From assembly GCF_028765165.1 (NCBI RefSeq), contig NZ_JARADB010000003.1:1312042-1376041 (forward strand): a DNA stretch of 64,000 nt, written 5' to 3'. The position numbers were made by a program, and so were the translations under genes. Positions 53,901 to 62,438 of this stretch are shown here, piece by piece (position 1 is the first letter of the stretch; each line of letters begins with the position of its first letter). The notes below the pieces were generated by a model. The model was not told where the DNA came from. It saw nothing but the letters and a program-made list of their open reading frames with translations, and ran no database searches. The stretch is from Paenibacillus sp. MAHUQ-63. Lineage in GTDB: Bacteria; Bacillota; Bacilli; Paenibacillales; NBRC-103111.

Positions 53901-55718
53901 GTCGAAGGCGCGGTCTTCGTTATAGGAACCATCCGGTCCTGCACTGTAGTAATCATAACCGACGCCGTAGTACCAGGTGATTTTGACTTCCTTACTCGGA
54001 TCTGTATTGACAAAGCTAATATAAGGAGTGGTCACTTTCAATTGTTCCCGGTAGACGCCGGGTGCAATATGGATCGTAATTCGCTGCGCTTCACTTGCCG
54101 GATTCATCCGCGCAGCAGTCGCAAGCGCTTCCCTGATCGTGGTGAAATAGTTTGCCTTGGTGCTGTCTCCCACATAGAGATCGCCGACCCATGGAAGTGC
54201 AGAAAGTGGCGTTGTTGTCGAAAATTTCACATTCTTTGTTACGCTGCTTCCGCTCACCACGACATGTCCGATCGTCGAATAGGTGGGATCCGTGCTAGTG
54301 GCCGATACGGCGTAGGCGCCATCTCGAAGGCTAACTGTGTATCCCCCGTCTATCCCATTGCCCGAGCCGGTCACGGTACCTGGATAGCTATAACCGTCAT
54401 CCACATTCGTAAATGTCATGCTGGAAACGGCAACAGTCGGCGGCAGCCCTACGAAAGCACCCGTTGCCATATAAACCGCTTTCTTGGCAACCGTAATATC
54501 TTGCGTCATGTTCGTGCTTGTATGGACGCTGCTTCCGCCCGTAAGCTCATAATCGTTCACCCCAGAGAGCACGGTTGAGTATGCTACGCCTGCTCTGACA
54601 TCGACAGAGTACGTCATACTCGCCTTATTGAGATCAGCCTCAACGGCCGGAGCGAGACTTCCTTCTGGCGGGTTGAATGTGATTTTGAAATGATCCAAGT
54701 TATATCCGCTATCAAAACCCGCGATGCTGCCACTTACTGTCGACATGGGGGTTTGGGCTACATCCAAATGATGATCATTGATACCGCTTACAATTTGTGC
54801 AGTCGAAGTGATCAAGGTTTTCGTGGTGTCGGAAATCGAATACTCCGAATTGACGCCTTGCAGAACAGCCGTGTACGTATAATCGGCATTCAGAGTCGCC
54901 TCATAAGTCCCGTCCGGGTCAAGCGTTGCCTTGAGAATATCCCCGGTTGATTCGTTCTGGAAAACAAGCGAGTGCCCCGAAATCGCATATCCATTCAGAT
55001 TCAGCATGCCGCTTACCTTAACGCCGGGCGTTCTGACGATTCTTGCGATATTCGGTTTTACACTTGCCGTGGAATTTGTAAAATAAATTTTCAAGCTGCC
55101 GGAATCTTTCGCTAAATACGTCACTTTCTTGCCGTTTTGATCCACGGTATCCGTGCCTTTTTTCGTTGTTCCATTCGATGTACTGGTCAAATCAAAATTA
55201 ACATTGGACGTGCCGGTACCGTTCGTCACAAATCCATAAAGCGTAATGGTATCTCCTGCCACCACATTGTCGAGCTTGATATACTTCGTGGTATCGTCCC
55301 CGTTACCGGCTGAGTAGATAGAACCTTTGGACACATATCCGTCGCTAAAGGTCTTGCTTGTAGGATTGCCATACGATAATGCACCGTTCGCGCTCCCGTC
55401 GTAATAGTAAAGTCTGTTATGAGTGCCGGATGTAAATAAAGTTAAATCGCCGAACGGTGTATTCGCCTTAAACACACCTTTAGCGGGCGAACCTCCCGTG
55501 GAAACATAGTCGGTTAGTCCATTGAGCAGGCTGACCGTGATCTGGTTGACATAGGCTTCCTCAGGAGCTTCTGCTCCACCGAAATCCCACACGTCAAAGC
55601 TTCTGGTATTCGTCGTATCAATTGCCAGAACTGTGCTGCTGCCTACACCTAATAACGTAGTGGACAGCATGAGAAACACCATTAGTTTGCTGATGCAGCT
55701 TTGTAATCGTTTGTCCAT
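50973..55718 (-). CDS. Secreted modular pectin methylesterase (CE8)
   Basis: A 1581-residue secreted multidomain enzyme, far longer than the roughly 300-residue CE8 core. Signal peptide 1-33, an N-terminal beta module (about 40-230), several prealbumin/Cna-like modules (230-505), the CE8 beta-helix (about 510-890) with the catalytic motifs SSQDTLYTG, GNTDYIFGDGNA and GRPWGQEAKV, two fibronectin-III modules (905-1085), a DUF1349-like module (1090-1260), a third fibronectin-III (1270-1355) and Ig-like modules to the end. It removes methyl esters from pectin, preparing it for the lyase encoded 25 bp downstream. AAAGGAG precedes the ATG. Confidence 0.9.
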   Translation of the reverse strand: MDKRLQSCISKLMVFLMLSTTLLGVGSSTVLAIDTTNTRSFDVWDFGGAEAPEEAYVNQITVSLLNGLTDYVSTGGSPAKGVFKANTPFGDLTLFTSGTHNRLYYYDGSANGALSYGNPTSKTFSDGYVSKGSIYSAGNGDDTTKYIKLDNVVAGDTITLYGFVTNGTGTSNVNFDLTSTSNGTTKKGTDTVDQNGKKVTYLAKDSGSLKIYFTNSTASVKPNIARIVRTPGVKVSGMLNLNGYAISGHSLVFQNESTGDILKATLDPDGTYEATLNADYTYTAVLQGVNSEYSISDTTKTLITSTAQIVSGINDHHLDVAQTPMSTVSGSIAGFDSGYNLDHFKITFNPPEGSLAPAVEADLNKASMTYSVDVRAGVAYSTVLSGVNDYELTGGSSVHTSTNMTQDITVAKKAVYMATGAFVGLPPTVAVSSMTFTNVDDGYSYPGTVTGSGNGIDGGYTVSLRDGAYAVSATSTDPTYSTIGHVVVSGSSVTKNVKFSTTTPLSALPWVGDLYVGDSTKANYFTTIREALATAARMNPASEAQRITIHIAPGVYREQLKVTTPYISFVNTDPSKEVKITWYYGVGYDYYSAGPDGSYNEDRAFDKYAKGYPGNFKWGATVFLTSAAKGFRAESIVFENSFNKYVTQEELDDGVQVTTISTPTNLTVRTMGMDATSRAATERAAAVGVEADNVEFYNSKFLSSQDTLYTGNSVTNQYYKDCFIEGNTDYIFGDGNAVFDNCILNFTGYSDTGSGGYITAAKPSAASNPQFFGYLFKGATITGTQGKIQAPGYFGRPWGQEAKVKFLDTRLQDSSLIAPQGWTSMSNSTPENASFYEYNTTYNGQPVDTSSRRGYVLTADTAVTNVTDYLGSDWLPKYYTPGATAPVITAFAGNGNATLTWTTVTGATYYTVKGRTADSTVYNMVYSVDNPTVTSYTYSGLMNGTAYQFIVTASDSYGGSVNSNVVTVTPGVSGTAPSAPSIEAIAGGASAMLTWNAVPGATSYQIKGGTSSGVYPMVQTVNDATITSYTYSGLTYGTTYNFVVTASNEYGESAASNIVSVTPGNHARIKPEDFMGADVGSPALAGSSSFDDDTNVFTLTGSGTGINKNATGLDQFYLKAVKIKGDYTISAKAAFVGYGPGIYGNPGLTIRESLDPNSYHFTQLEQYASTAVGGRKMFRYNGSSNGSNNNFPLNGTAYLQLTKVGDKITSIISSSPIPKEPIASDSLIISSATATNLGLDANGNPKELYVGLLATSANASKRITATFEDVRIVMADGTVAFDSNEGKPVAPKNVAAKPYDASALITWDALPTATSYTVKQSANPQGPFTIAKTVTDSTYQAEIKGLANEQTHYFVVTASNASGESIPSAIVSVVPTASASVPPVITMTSAEPASQLYSALLPISGKVNKQSTLTITNNGVPVKLAGEQTSLHVKKDEPFNATLILLPGMNEIEIKAADDYGYVTTTNYQVTYTYKATTINFYDDNGQVVTKLAPGKDIVVMGQVDNFIAPTKDAVMFTGLYDEHNNLIKFISTAETVANGDAEQFAARMKLPDDVSGYTLKVFIWDHVVHMQPVSDVIELK

Positions 55719-56139
55719 TTCATTCTCCTTTGTCGTAGTTTGGAAAATTCGATTTCGATCTGTCCAGCCTGCATAGCCGCAACTTTCCTACCCCTGATTT
55801 CAACTATGCAACAATAGTTCTCCCCCTAACTTATTAATATTTATTTATTATGGCCTCTACGGCCAATGCCAGGCTATAGCTATTAGATAACCTCTTGGGC
55901 TGATAACCTTATTAACTGCGTAATAGCTTCTAATTAACTTCATGTGCTTGATCGTACAAAGCCCGCTGGGCGCCCTCCCCGTACCTTAATTATGATATCG
56001 AATAGCTACTGACACACTGTTGTCAGCAGCGTTTTTTTATAATTGGAGTAAGTCAGGAGTGGGTGTTAAATGCAAAGTATTTGGGCCCCAAATGATAGGA
56101 CACGTATTGTATTATTTGTTATAGGAAGGATGTTATCTC
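55719..56139. other. Intergenic promoter region of the pectin operon and VOC gene
   Basis: No gene was seen. It contains AACTAT-N6-ATAGTT, a perfect inverted repeat at 55802-55819, which could be the operator for the pectin operon. A GTG start with AGGAAGG for the VOC gene lies at the right edge. A CAGC/GCTG-containing hairpin near 56022-56036 is weak. Confidence 0.4.
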
Positions 56140-56544
56140 GTGAATTTTGCTTCAGTACGTATCATTACCGACGACGTGGATCGTCTCGTCGAGTTCTATG
56201 AGAAAGTCATGGGGGTTTCGGCGGAGCGCCTCGCGCCCGTCTTTGCTGAACTCATTGTGCCATCGTGTACGCTGGCGATCGGCCACTCCCAGACGGTGCA
56301 GCTGTTCGGCGCTGGTTCCGCAGCGGCAGCCGACAATCGCACGGTCATCATCGAGTTCCGCGTCCACGATGTTGACGCGGAATACGAGCGCTTGAAGCCG
56401 ATTGTCAATGAGTGGGTCAAGGAACCCACTACGATGCCGTGGGGGAACCGTGCTACGCTATTTCGCGATCCCGACGGCAACCTGATTAACTTCTTCACGC
56501 CGGTGACTGAGGAAGCGATCAAACGGTTTAGCGGCAGGCGGTGA
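56140..56544 (+). CDS. VOC-superfamily (glyoxalase/bleomycin-resistance) protein
   Basis: A 134-residue single-domain protein with the VOC beta-alpha-beta repeat. The start NFASVRIITDDVDRLVEFYEKVMG and the ending PWGNRATLFRDPDGNLINFFTPV are typical of the glyoxalase/dioxygenase superfamily, with a metal-binding-type acidic residue in LFRDPDGN. Function cannot be narrowed: fosfomycin or bleomycin resistance-like, or an unknown isomerase. GTG start after AGGAAGG. It is followed immediately by an IS3-family remnant and is alone on the plus strand. Confidence 0.8.
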   Translation: MNFASVRIITDDVDRLVEFYEKVMGVSAERLAPVFAELIVPSCTLAIGHSQTVQLFGAGSAAAADNRTVIIEFRVHDVDAEYERLKPIVNEWVKEPTTMPWGNRATLFRDPDGNLINFFTPVTEEAIKRFSGRR

Positions 56545-56547
56545 CGG

Positions 56548-57010
56548 GTGACACGGCGACTGCAGGAGGTGGAGGAGCGCTATGAAAAAGCGGTTAAGGT
56601 TCTTGGTGAGAAAGAACTCGAAATAGAAATCCTCCGAGAACTATTAAAAAAGAAAAACCCCGCTTATCAGAAAAATTTGAAGTAGCAGACCCATTCATTA
56701 AGCGGGGTGAGCCAGCAGCAGTTGTACTGCGCATCCTTGGGTTATCGGAGTCAACATACTACGAACGTAAGAAAAGAGCGACTTGTAGGCAGACCGAACA
56801 TCCAACAGAATGTCACCGCCGGGGACGCCCTGTTCCAGGCTACTCTTTTACAGTAACAGGTGAGAAAGTTAGCGATGAGCAAATTAACGAGTGGCTGCTT
56901 GAGCTCGTTGAAGGCGAGGAACACGTCTATGGATACAAGCTGCTGGCGAAATGCATCCGCGACAAGCACCAGGTGAAATTGAATAAAAAGAAAGCACATC
57001 GTCCGAAAAA
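56548..57010 (+). mobile_element. IS3-family insertion sequence remnant
   Basis: Two overlapping frames keep pieces of an IS3-family transposase. First an OrfA-like tail (RLQEVEERYEKAVKVLGEKE and on, ending TAG at about 56685). Then an OrfB-like head, KRGEPAAVVLRILGLSEST followed by YYERKKRA, RRGRPVPGYSF, EWLLELVEGEEHVYGYKLL and KLNKKKAHR. The overlap region contains an AAAAAAG run, the usual slippery type. The DDE catalytic domain is missing and the start of OrfA is not seen, so the element is dead. No terminal inverted repeats were found. Confidence 0.85.
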
Positions 57011-57122
57011 TCATATACATTATCGCTTGGGAGCTGCTGCGGGTGAGACGGGGGGTTTGTGCGAACACGGGGATCTAGCGGTATTGCTGAGCTGATAGCC
57101 GATCGGTCTAAGCCCCCTCCGC

Positions 57123-57172
57123 GGGTAAGCTTCGCTTACCCAAAACAAAAAAACCGGCCTCGGCCGGTTTTT
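57123..57172. terminator. Tandem terminators between the IS3 remnant and LacI gene
   Basis: GGGTAAGC-TTC-GCTTACCC (57123-57141) and AAAAACCGGCC-TC-GGCCGGTTTTT (57149-57172) form two strong hairpins. On the minus strand the second has a T run, so it should end the PhyH-SDR-LacI transcript. On the plus strand it also ends in TTTTT. Confidence 0.75.
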
Positions 57173-57209
57173 CGCATGATCCTATTTAGCTTGCGGAGCC
57201 AAGCCTATC

Positions 57210-58196
57210 TCATCCTTGCGTAGAACCCCGAACAATCAATTCACCCGCGAATAACGGCTGCTGAATCCCTTGTCCTTCGATCGTGTCCAGCAGCATTTTC
57301 ATGGCGGCTTCCCCCATCTGCGGACGGGGATAATGAATGACCGTGAGCGGCGGATCAGTCTGAGACGACATCAGGATGTTCTCGCACCCGGCAATGGCAA
57401 GCTGCCCGGGAACCTGCACGCCCGCTTCGCGGCAAGCCGCCAGACAGCCGGCCGCCATCAAATCGTTGGCGCACACCAGCGCACTGAATCTGGCCGAGCC
57501 GCTGCTCCATGCCGAAGTCAGCGCTCGTTCGGCCAGCTCAAACTTGCCGCCGCCAACCAGCAGATCCTCTGCGTGCCACTCGCAGCCCATTTCCTTCAAC
57601 GCATGAAGGAACGCCTGCCAGCGGACGCCATAATGCTGCGCCTTCTTTCCGCCGCCCATGAAGCCGATCCGCGTGTGGCCCTGCTGCTGCAAATGACGGA
57701 CAAGCTTCACCATCTCCGCTTCCCAGTCCAAATCGATATGAGGAATCTGCGGTTCTCCCCCATCCGGCTTCAGAACGGATGCGACCGGAATACCCAGCGA
57801 CCGGAAGTGGTCCACCAACTGCGGCTGCAAGGACTGGCCCAGCAGCAGGATTCCGTCCACCCGTCCCATGAACAAGCTCTTCAGCTGCTCCTCTTCCTCT
57901 TGGCTGTACGTTTGGAAGAAAACGAAATAGCCCCGGTCTTTCGCCTGTTGTTCGATACTAATGAGAAGACCGGCCTCGAACGGATTGCCGAGATAGTTAA
58001 TCAAGACGGCGATCTGCCGCGACTTTTTCGTTTTCAAACTCTGCGCCAGCAGATTCGGCTGGTAGCCCAGCTCACGCACGGCTTCCAACACTTTCTGGCG
58101 CGTCTCTTCCTTCACAATCTTCCGATTGTTCAATACATAGGAGACGACCGCGGAGGAAACCCCTGCGCGGTCGGCTACGTCTTTCCTGCTTACCAT
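57210..58196 (-). CDS. LacI-family transcriptional regulator
   Basis: A 328-residue LacI/GalR regulator of normal length. It begins VSRKDVADRAGVSSAVVSYV with the helix-turn-helix and hinge helix, followed by a periplasmic-binding-like ligand domain (about residues 60-325). It is the last gene of the PhyH-SDR-LacI group. A perfect 16-bp palindrome, ATTTACACGTGTAAAT, with the central CG typical of LacI operators, lies just upstream of the first gene of the group, which suggests it controls its own operon. Confidence 0.9.
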   Translation of the reverse strand: MVSRKDVADRAGVSSAVVSYVLNNRKIVKEETRQKVLEAVRELGYQPNLLAQSLKTKKSRQIAVLINYLGNPFEAGLLISIEQQAKDRGYFVFFQTYSQEEEEQLKSLFMGRVDGILLLGQSLQPQLVDHFRSLGIPVASVLKPDGGEPQIPHIDLDWEAEMVKLVRHLQQQGHTRIGFMGGGKKAQHYGVRWQAFLHALKEMGCEWHAEDLLVGGGKFELAERALTSAWSSGSARFSALVCANDLMAAGCLAACREAGVQVPGQLAIAGCENILMSSQTDPPLTVIHYPRPQMGEAAMKMLLDTIEGQGIQQPLFAGELIVRGSTQG

Positions 58197-58220
58197 GCTT
58201 CTTCACCCTAACAGGATTAA

Positions 58221-58976
58221 TCAAATGCCGAACGTGTTGCCTCCGTTCACGGATAGACATTGTCCGGTAATAAAGGCCGATTCCGGCGATGCCATGAATA
58301 CGACGGCTGCCGCGATATCCGCCGGCTCTCCGACCCGCCCCAGCGGCACGCCTGCGCGGTAGCCGTCCGTGTTGGCCCCGGCATGCCGCTCAACGGGAAT
58401 CCATCCGGGAGCGATCAGATTGACGCGGATGCCGTGCGGCCCCAATTCGCTGGCCCAGGAACGCGTCATCCCCACCATCGAGGACTTAGCAGTTACATAG
58501 CTGGAGAAGTTGGCGTTGCCGATCTGCACGACTTCGCTTCCGATGTTAATAATACTTCCCGCTCCCGCAAGCTTCATACCCGGCAGCACCGCTTGGGTCA
58601 GCAGCAAAGGCGCCTTCACGAAAAACTCCAGCTGATCCATGTACGTTTGCCAGGTGCTCTCCTCAATGGATACCATCGGCTGCGGCCCTGTCGCATTATT
58701 GACGAGAATATCGATATGGCTGCCGAAATGCCGCTCCACACGCGATACGAGCTCCGCCACTTCCGCCTCATTCGTGACGTTCGCGCGGAACGCGGCGGCA
58801 GTGCCCCCCGCAGCGGTGATCATACGCACCGTTTCCTCCGCATCCTGGATGCTGTTCGCATAGTTGACGGCCACCTGAGCTCCCGCTGCCGCAAGCGCAG
58901 CTGCGATATGGCGTCCCAGTCCGCGGGAAGCTCCGGTGACAAGCGCAATCTTGCCTTCCAGCTTGGCTCCTTGCAA
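58221..58976 (-). CDS. Short-chain dehydrogenase/reductase
   Basis: A 251-residue classical SDR. The cofactor motif TGASRGLG is near the N terminus, the active-site serine and the YxxxK pair (SYVTAKSS) are at about residues 150-165, and the C-terminal FITGQCLSVNGGN is characteristic. NAD(P)-dependent oxidation or reduction of a hydroxyl. The start is probably TTG 58976, which lies 6 nt after GGAGGGG; the ATG 58994 immediately after the upstream stop has no ribosome site. Its gene follows the PhyH-like gene, so the two may act in series on the same imported compound. Confidence 0.85.
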   Translation of the reverse strand: MQGAKLEGKIALVTGASRGLGRHIAAALAAAGAQVAVNYANSIQDAEETVRMITAAGGTAAAFRANVTNEAEVAELVSRVERHFGSHIDILVNNATGPQPMVSIEESTWQTYMDQLEFFVKAPLLLTQAVLPGMKLAGAGSIINIGSEVVQIGNANFSSYVTAKSSMVGMTRSWASELGPHGIRVNLIAPGWIPVERHAGANTDGYRAGVPLGRVGEPADIAAAVVFMASPESAFITGQCLSVNGGNTFGI

Positions 58977-58996
58977 GGCGTTCCCCTCCAACATGG

Positions 58997-59824
58997 TTAT
59001 TTGTAAACACTTTGTCCAGCGTCATGAATATATAGCTCCTTCAATGGTACCATAGATTCCTGCGGAACATAATACTTGAACGGATTATCGTCGATAACAC
59101 CCAGCAATTGCTTCCGGTAGGGGGATGCAGTCGCCAGCAGCCTGTCGGATGCGGTGCGGTAATCGATCGGTCTCATCCAGATCGGACTGTAGCCCAGGAA
59201 CAGTTGGCGGCGCGTGAAGTCGGAATGGTTAGGCGCTCCGGCATGCCACAGATTTTGCGGGAAAATGAACACGTCGCCAGGCTTGCCGCATACTTGAACC
59301 TCGCCTTCCACCTTGCCCCGAACGTCCTGGCTCTCCGGTTGAAACGGCTTGTTATGCGAGCCCGGGATCACTTTGGTATTGCCGCGGTCCGGCTGCGACA
59401 TATCACTCAAAATGTAGCAAGTCTTGATGTAGTACGTAGAGGTAATGCCGTTCTGCTTAGGGAATTGCGGGTGCGGGCCGTCCTGGTGCCAGTTGATGAA
59501 GCTCTGCGACTCGGTCTTCACATCGTTCGGATTCGGCTTCCGAATCGTTAAATGCGAGATATGCAGTTGAATGTTATAACCCAGCAAATTCACCATCAGC
59601 GGCAGCAGCGTCGGTTCGTCGATGAGTGAAGCAATTTCATCGTCGCGTTCCACACTGTTATAGATATTGTAAGCCAGCGTTTCCGGCTCCTCAGCTACGA
59701 TTCGGTCGATGGCTGCGTTCAGCCGGTCCACTTTCTCCTGGGATAATACGTTTCGCAGAATGAGATACCCATCCTCGTGAAATTGTTTCGTTAATGCGGC
59801 AATATCTAAGGTTTGTTGCGTCAT
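58997..59824 (-). CDS. Phytanoyl-CoA dioxygenase (PhyH)-family protein
   Basis: A 275-residue Fe(II)/2-oxoglutarate-dependent dioxygenase of the PhyH family. The HxD metal pair is in NWHQDGPH (about residues 125-132), the distal metal histidine in WHAGAPNHSDF, and the 2-oxoglutarate arginine in RRQLF soon after. It hydroxylates an unknown substrate. ATG 59824 follows AAAGGAGCG. An ABC solute-binding protein gene ends 118 bp upstream. The reaction product may be handled by the adjacent SDR. Confidence 0.87.
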   Translation of the reverse strand: MTQQTLDIAALTKQFHEDGYLILRNVLSQEKVDRLNAAIDRIVAEEPETLAYNIYNSVERDDEIASLIDEPTLLPLMVNLLGYNIQLHISHLTIRKPNPNDVKTESQSFINWHQDGPHPQFPKQNGITSTYYIKTCYILSDMSQPDRGNTKVIPGSHNKPFQPESQDVRGKVEGEVQVCGKPGDVFIFPQNLWHAGAPNHSDFTRRQLFLGYSPIWMRPIDYRTASDRLLATASPYRKQLLGVIDDNPFKYYVPQESMVPLKELYIHDAGQSVYK

Positions 59825-59877
59825 GGTCAATCGCTCCTTTTATAAAGTTTATGATGTAATCCCATCATACCCGTTTA

Positions 59878-59893
59878 ATTTACACGTGTAAAT
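59878..59893. promoter_or_regulatory. LacI-type operator upstream of the PhyH operon
   Basis: ATTTACACGTGTAAAT, a perfect 16-bp palindrome with central CG, 54 bp before the PhyH start. It is the expected type of site for the LacI-family protein encoded two genes downstream. Confidence 0.65.
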
Positions 59894-59941
59894 AGTTGTT
59901 TAAAAGGGGGAAGGAAGCACAAGCTCCTTCCTTCCGTCCCG

Positions 59942-61480
59942 TTACTTCACATATCCGAGTTCTTTCACTCGTTTCTCCGCCGCATCCAAATAAGCTTTAT
60001 AGTTCATTGATCCTTCCAGCGTTTTGAGGAAAGCGTCATACTCGCTGAGCGGACGTTTGCCATAGATGAATTTAGAGAACTCCTCCTCAATATACCGGCC
60101 TGCATCGGCAGCGTTATACCCATTCGGCAAATCAACAAAGCCTGCCAAACCGTCGATATGCGGCTGCTTACTCGCGAATTCCATAAATTTAGCTTGAGGC
60201 CCGAATTTCACTGTCAAATATTCCATTTCCGGACGGCCGGCGAACTGATACAGCCAGAAATATCCGCCTTCTTTGCCCATCAAATCGGTCGGAACCACTT
60301 TATTGCCATCGAGATTATAGTGCTTGCCTTTCACGCCATACTGCACCAGCAAGGAGCCATCCTTGGAGGACACATAGTTGAGCAAATCGATAACCTTTTG
60401 CAGCTTCTCCGGATTTTTCTCGAGCGACTTCGGAATGGCATATAGCGCAGCCGCCCGGCCAATATCGTAGGCGCTGGCATATTTGCCGCCAGGTCCTTTA
60501 ATCGCATCGACCTGCACCCATTTGGCATTCGGATTCACTGCTTTAATCTGCTCGACGAATTGATCTTTCGTCACATTCGGCCAATCCAAATAGACGATAC
60601 CCGCCTGTCCTTTGATCGCCTTCTGCTGATGCTGAAGACCCGTGTTGGCTAGAAGCTCAGGATCCACCGAGCCGGAAGCGATCATTTTCTGCACGAACGC
60701 AAGCGCATCCTTCATCCCTGGGTCATACAAGGAATTGACGACTTTATTATCTTTGACATATACGGTTGGCGTGCCGCCGTCCATCCCGACGCCATAAGCT
60801 CCGAATACGGTGTCAAATGCGCTGAGCTTACCGCCTGTAAGGCCATACGTATCTTTCTTGCCGTTACCGTCAGGATCTTTCTCTGTGAATGCTTTCGAAA
60901 CCTCCAGCAGTTCCTCCGGTGTCGTAGGAATTTTCAAGTTCAGCTTATCGAGCCAATCCTGGCGGATCCAATACGTATTGTAAGGAACCTGCGGGGATTT
61001 GGCGATGGCGTATGTTTTGCCGTTCAGCATCCCTTTCTTCAAGCTGTCAGCCCCGATGAAATCCTGCACCGGTTTCAATTTATCCAAGTAAGGCGTAAGA
61101 TCGAGCAGCAATCCTTGCTCGGAGAACTGTTTCAATTGCTGGCGGTCTACAGCGAATAAATCAGGGAAATTGGCAGAAGACATCCGCACATTAAGCTGAT
61201 TTTTGTAATCATCGCCGGATGCGTATACAGTCAAATTCAGATCCGTATTGAGCGCTTTATCCAGCTCCTGCTTAATAATATCCTGATCCGGAGACGGCAA
61301 GCCATTGCCGGTTTCGATAATGTCGAGCTTGACAGGCTTGGTACTGGCCGCCGGTTTGCTGCTTTCCGCTGCTTTGTCAGCCGGCTTGTCGGCCGCAGGC
61401 GTTCCGCCGCATCCGGCAATCAAGGTGCCGCCGGCGAATGTCATGGCGAGAAGAATTGGTACGAGCAATTTCTTTTTCAT
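59942..61480 (-). CDS. Sugar ABC transporter solute-binding lipoprotein (LplA type)
   Basis: A 512-residue solute-binding lipoprotein with a signal ending in GGTLIAGCGG (Cys at 24). The IRQDWLDKLNLKIPTTPEELLEV and DPDGNGKKDTYGLTGG segments match the LplA-type oligosaccharide binders and the paralogue at 29321. It delivers substrate to the permeases encoded upstream. AAGGGG precedes the ATG. Third gene of the transporter unit after the LplB and LplC permeases, with a 97-bp gap before it. The substrate is unknown. Confidence 0.92.
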   Translation of the reverse strand: MKKKLLVPILLAMTFAGGTLIAGCGGTPAADKPADKAAESSKPAASTKPVKLDIIETGNGLPSPDQDIIKQELDKALNTDLNLTVYASGDDYKNQLNVRMSSANFPDLFAVDRQQLKQFSEQGLLLDLTPYLDKLKPVQDFIGADSLKKGMLNGKTYAIAKSPQVPYNTYWIRQDWLDKLNLKIPTTPEELLEVSKAFTEKDPDGNGKKDTYGLTGGKLSAFDTVFGAYGVGMDGGTPTVYVKDNKVVNSLYDPGMKDALAFVQKMIASGSVDPELLANTGLQHQQKAIKGQAGIVYLDWPNVTKDQFVEQIKAVNPNAKWVQVDAIKGPGGKYASAYDIGRAAALYAIPKSLEKNPEKLQKVIDLLNYVSSKDGSLLVQYGVKGKHYNLDGNKVVPTDLMGKEGGYFWLYQFAGRPEMEYLTVKFGPQAKFMEFASKQPHIDGLAGFVDLPNGYNAADAGRYIEEEFSKFIYGKRPLSEYDAFLKTLEGSMNYKAYLDAAEKRVKELGYVK

Positions 61481-61577
61481 TGATACCCCTTCTTTCTGTG
61501 GATAATGAAAGTTGCTTCTATTGTCGCCGAGAGCGGAACGAACCAGGCTGCAGTCCTGACGAATTCCGCAGCCGGGG

Positions 61578-62438
61578 TCAACCTTTGACAGAGCCCATCA
61601 GCATGCCTTTGGTGAAATGCTTTTGAATGAACGGATACACGAGAATGATCGGCAAGCTGGCCGCAACGACGGATGCCATCTGCATCGTTTCGGTTGGCAG
61701 CATATTTTCTGCATTTTCCAGCGGTTGTTGGGTCAACATAAGAATTTCGCGAATAATGACCTGCAACGGGAACAAATTACGGTCTGTCACATACATGATC
61801 GCTTGGAAAAACTCATTCCAATGGCCGACCATATAGAACAGGCCGATCGTCAGCATCGACGGAATCGAGAGCGGGAGCACGATTTGCCACAAAATCCGAA
61901 ATTCCTTCGCGCCGTCCATCCGAGCGGATTCGAACAGCTCTTCCGGCAGGTTCTCGAAGAAGCTCTTCATAATCAGAATGTTAAAGCTCCAAATCGCATT
62001 CGGCAAAATCATAGACCACACGGAATCGAGAAGTCCTAATGACTTGACAATCAAGTACGTCGGGATAAGCCCCCCGCTGAACAGCATCGTGAATACGACC
62101 ATAAGAAGGAAGAAGCTTCTGCCCGGAAGATTGCGCCGGCTAAGCGGATAAGCCATTAGAGAAGTCAATATCAGGTTGACGATTGTACCAACGACTGTGA
62201 TGAAAATCGTGATCCAGAACGCCCGGGGAATATTGGTTTCAGTGAACAGCTTGTGGTAAGCAGTGAACGTGATCGATTTAGGGATGAGAATAAAGCCACC
62301 GTTCTTGAGCACCTCGGAGAACGGCGTGATGGATACCGACACGACATACATCAGGGGTAATATGGCCGCCAATGCCGTCAGTCCAAGGACAACAACGACG
62401 ATCGTATTGACGATCCTGTCCTCCCAGCCTCTTACCAT
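61578..62438 (-). CDS. Sugar ABC transporter permease, LplC/YtcP type
   Basis: A 286-residue CUT1 permease of the LplC type: six helices, the EAA loop FESARMDGAKEFRILWQIVLPLSIPSML, and the C terminus HFTKGMLMGSVKG shared with the paralogue at 27486. The start ATG 62438 overlaps the end of the preceding permease gene by 7 bp and follows GGGGGGAT; the 44 further open codons are not conserved. It works with the LplB partner and the lipoprotein of the same unit. Confidence 0.92.
   Translation of the reverse strand: MVRGWEDRIVNTIVVVVLGLTALAAILPLMYVVSVSITPFSEVLKNGGFILIPKSITFTAYHKLFTETNIPRAFWITIFITVVGTIVNLILTSLMAYPLSRRNLPGRSFFLLMVVFTMLFSGGLIPTYLIVKSLGLLDSVWSMILPNAIWSFNILIMKSFFENLPEELFESARMDGAKEFRILWQIVLPLSIPSMLTIGLFYMVGHWNEFFQAIMYVTDRNLFPLQVIIREILMLTQQPLENAENMLPTETMQMASVVAASLPIILVYPFIQKHFTKGMLMGSVKG

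Noticed and set aside
57270..59006. Long plus-strand frames opposite LacI and SDR genes
   Set aside because: Antisense shadows of clear protein families.
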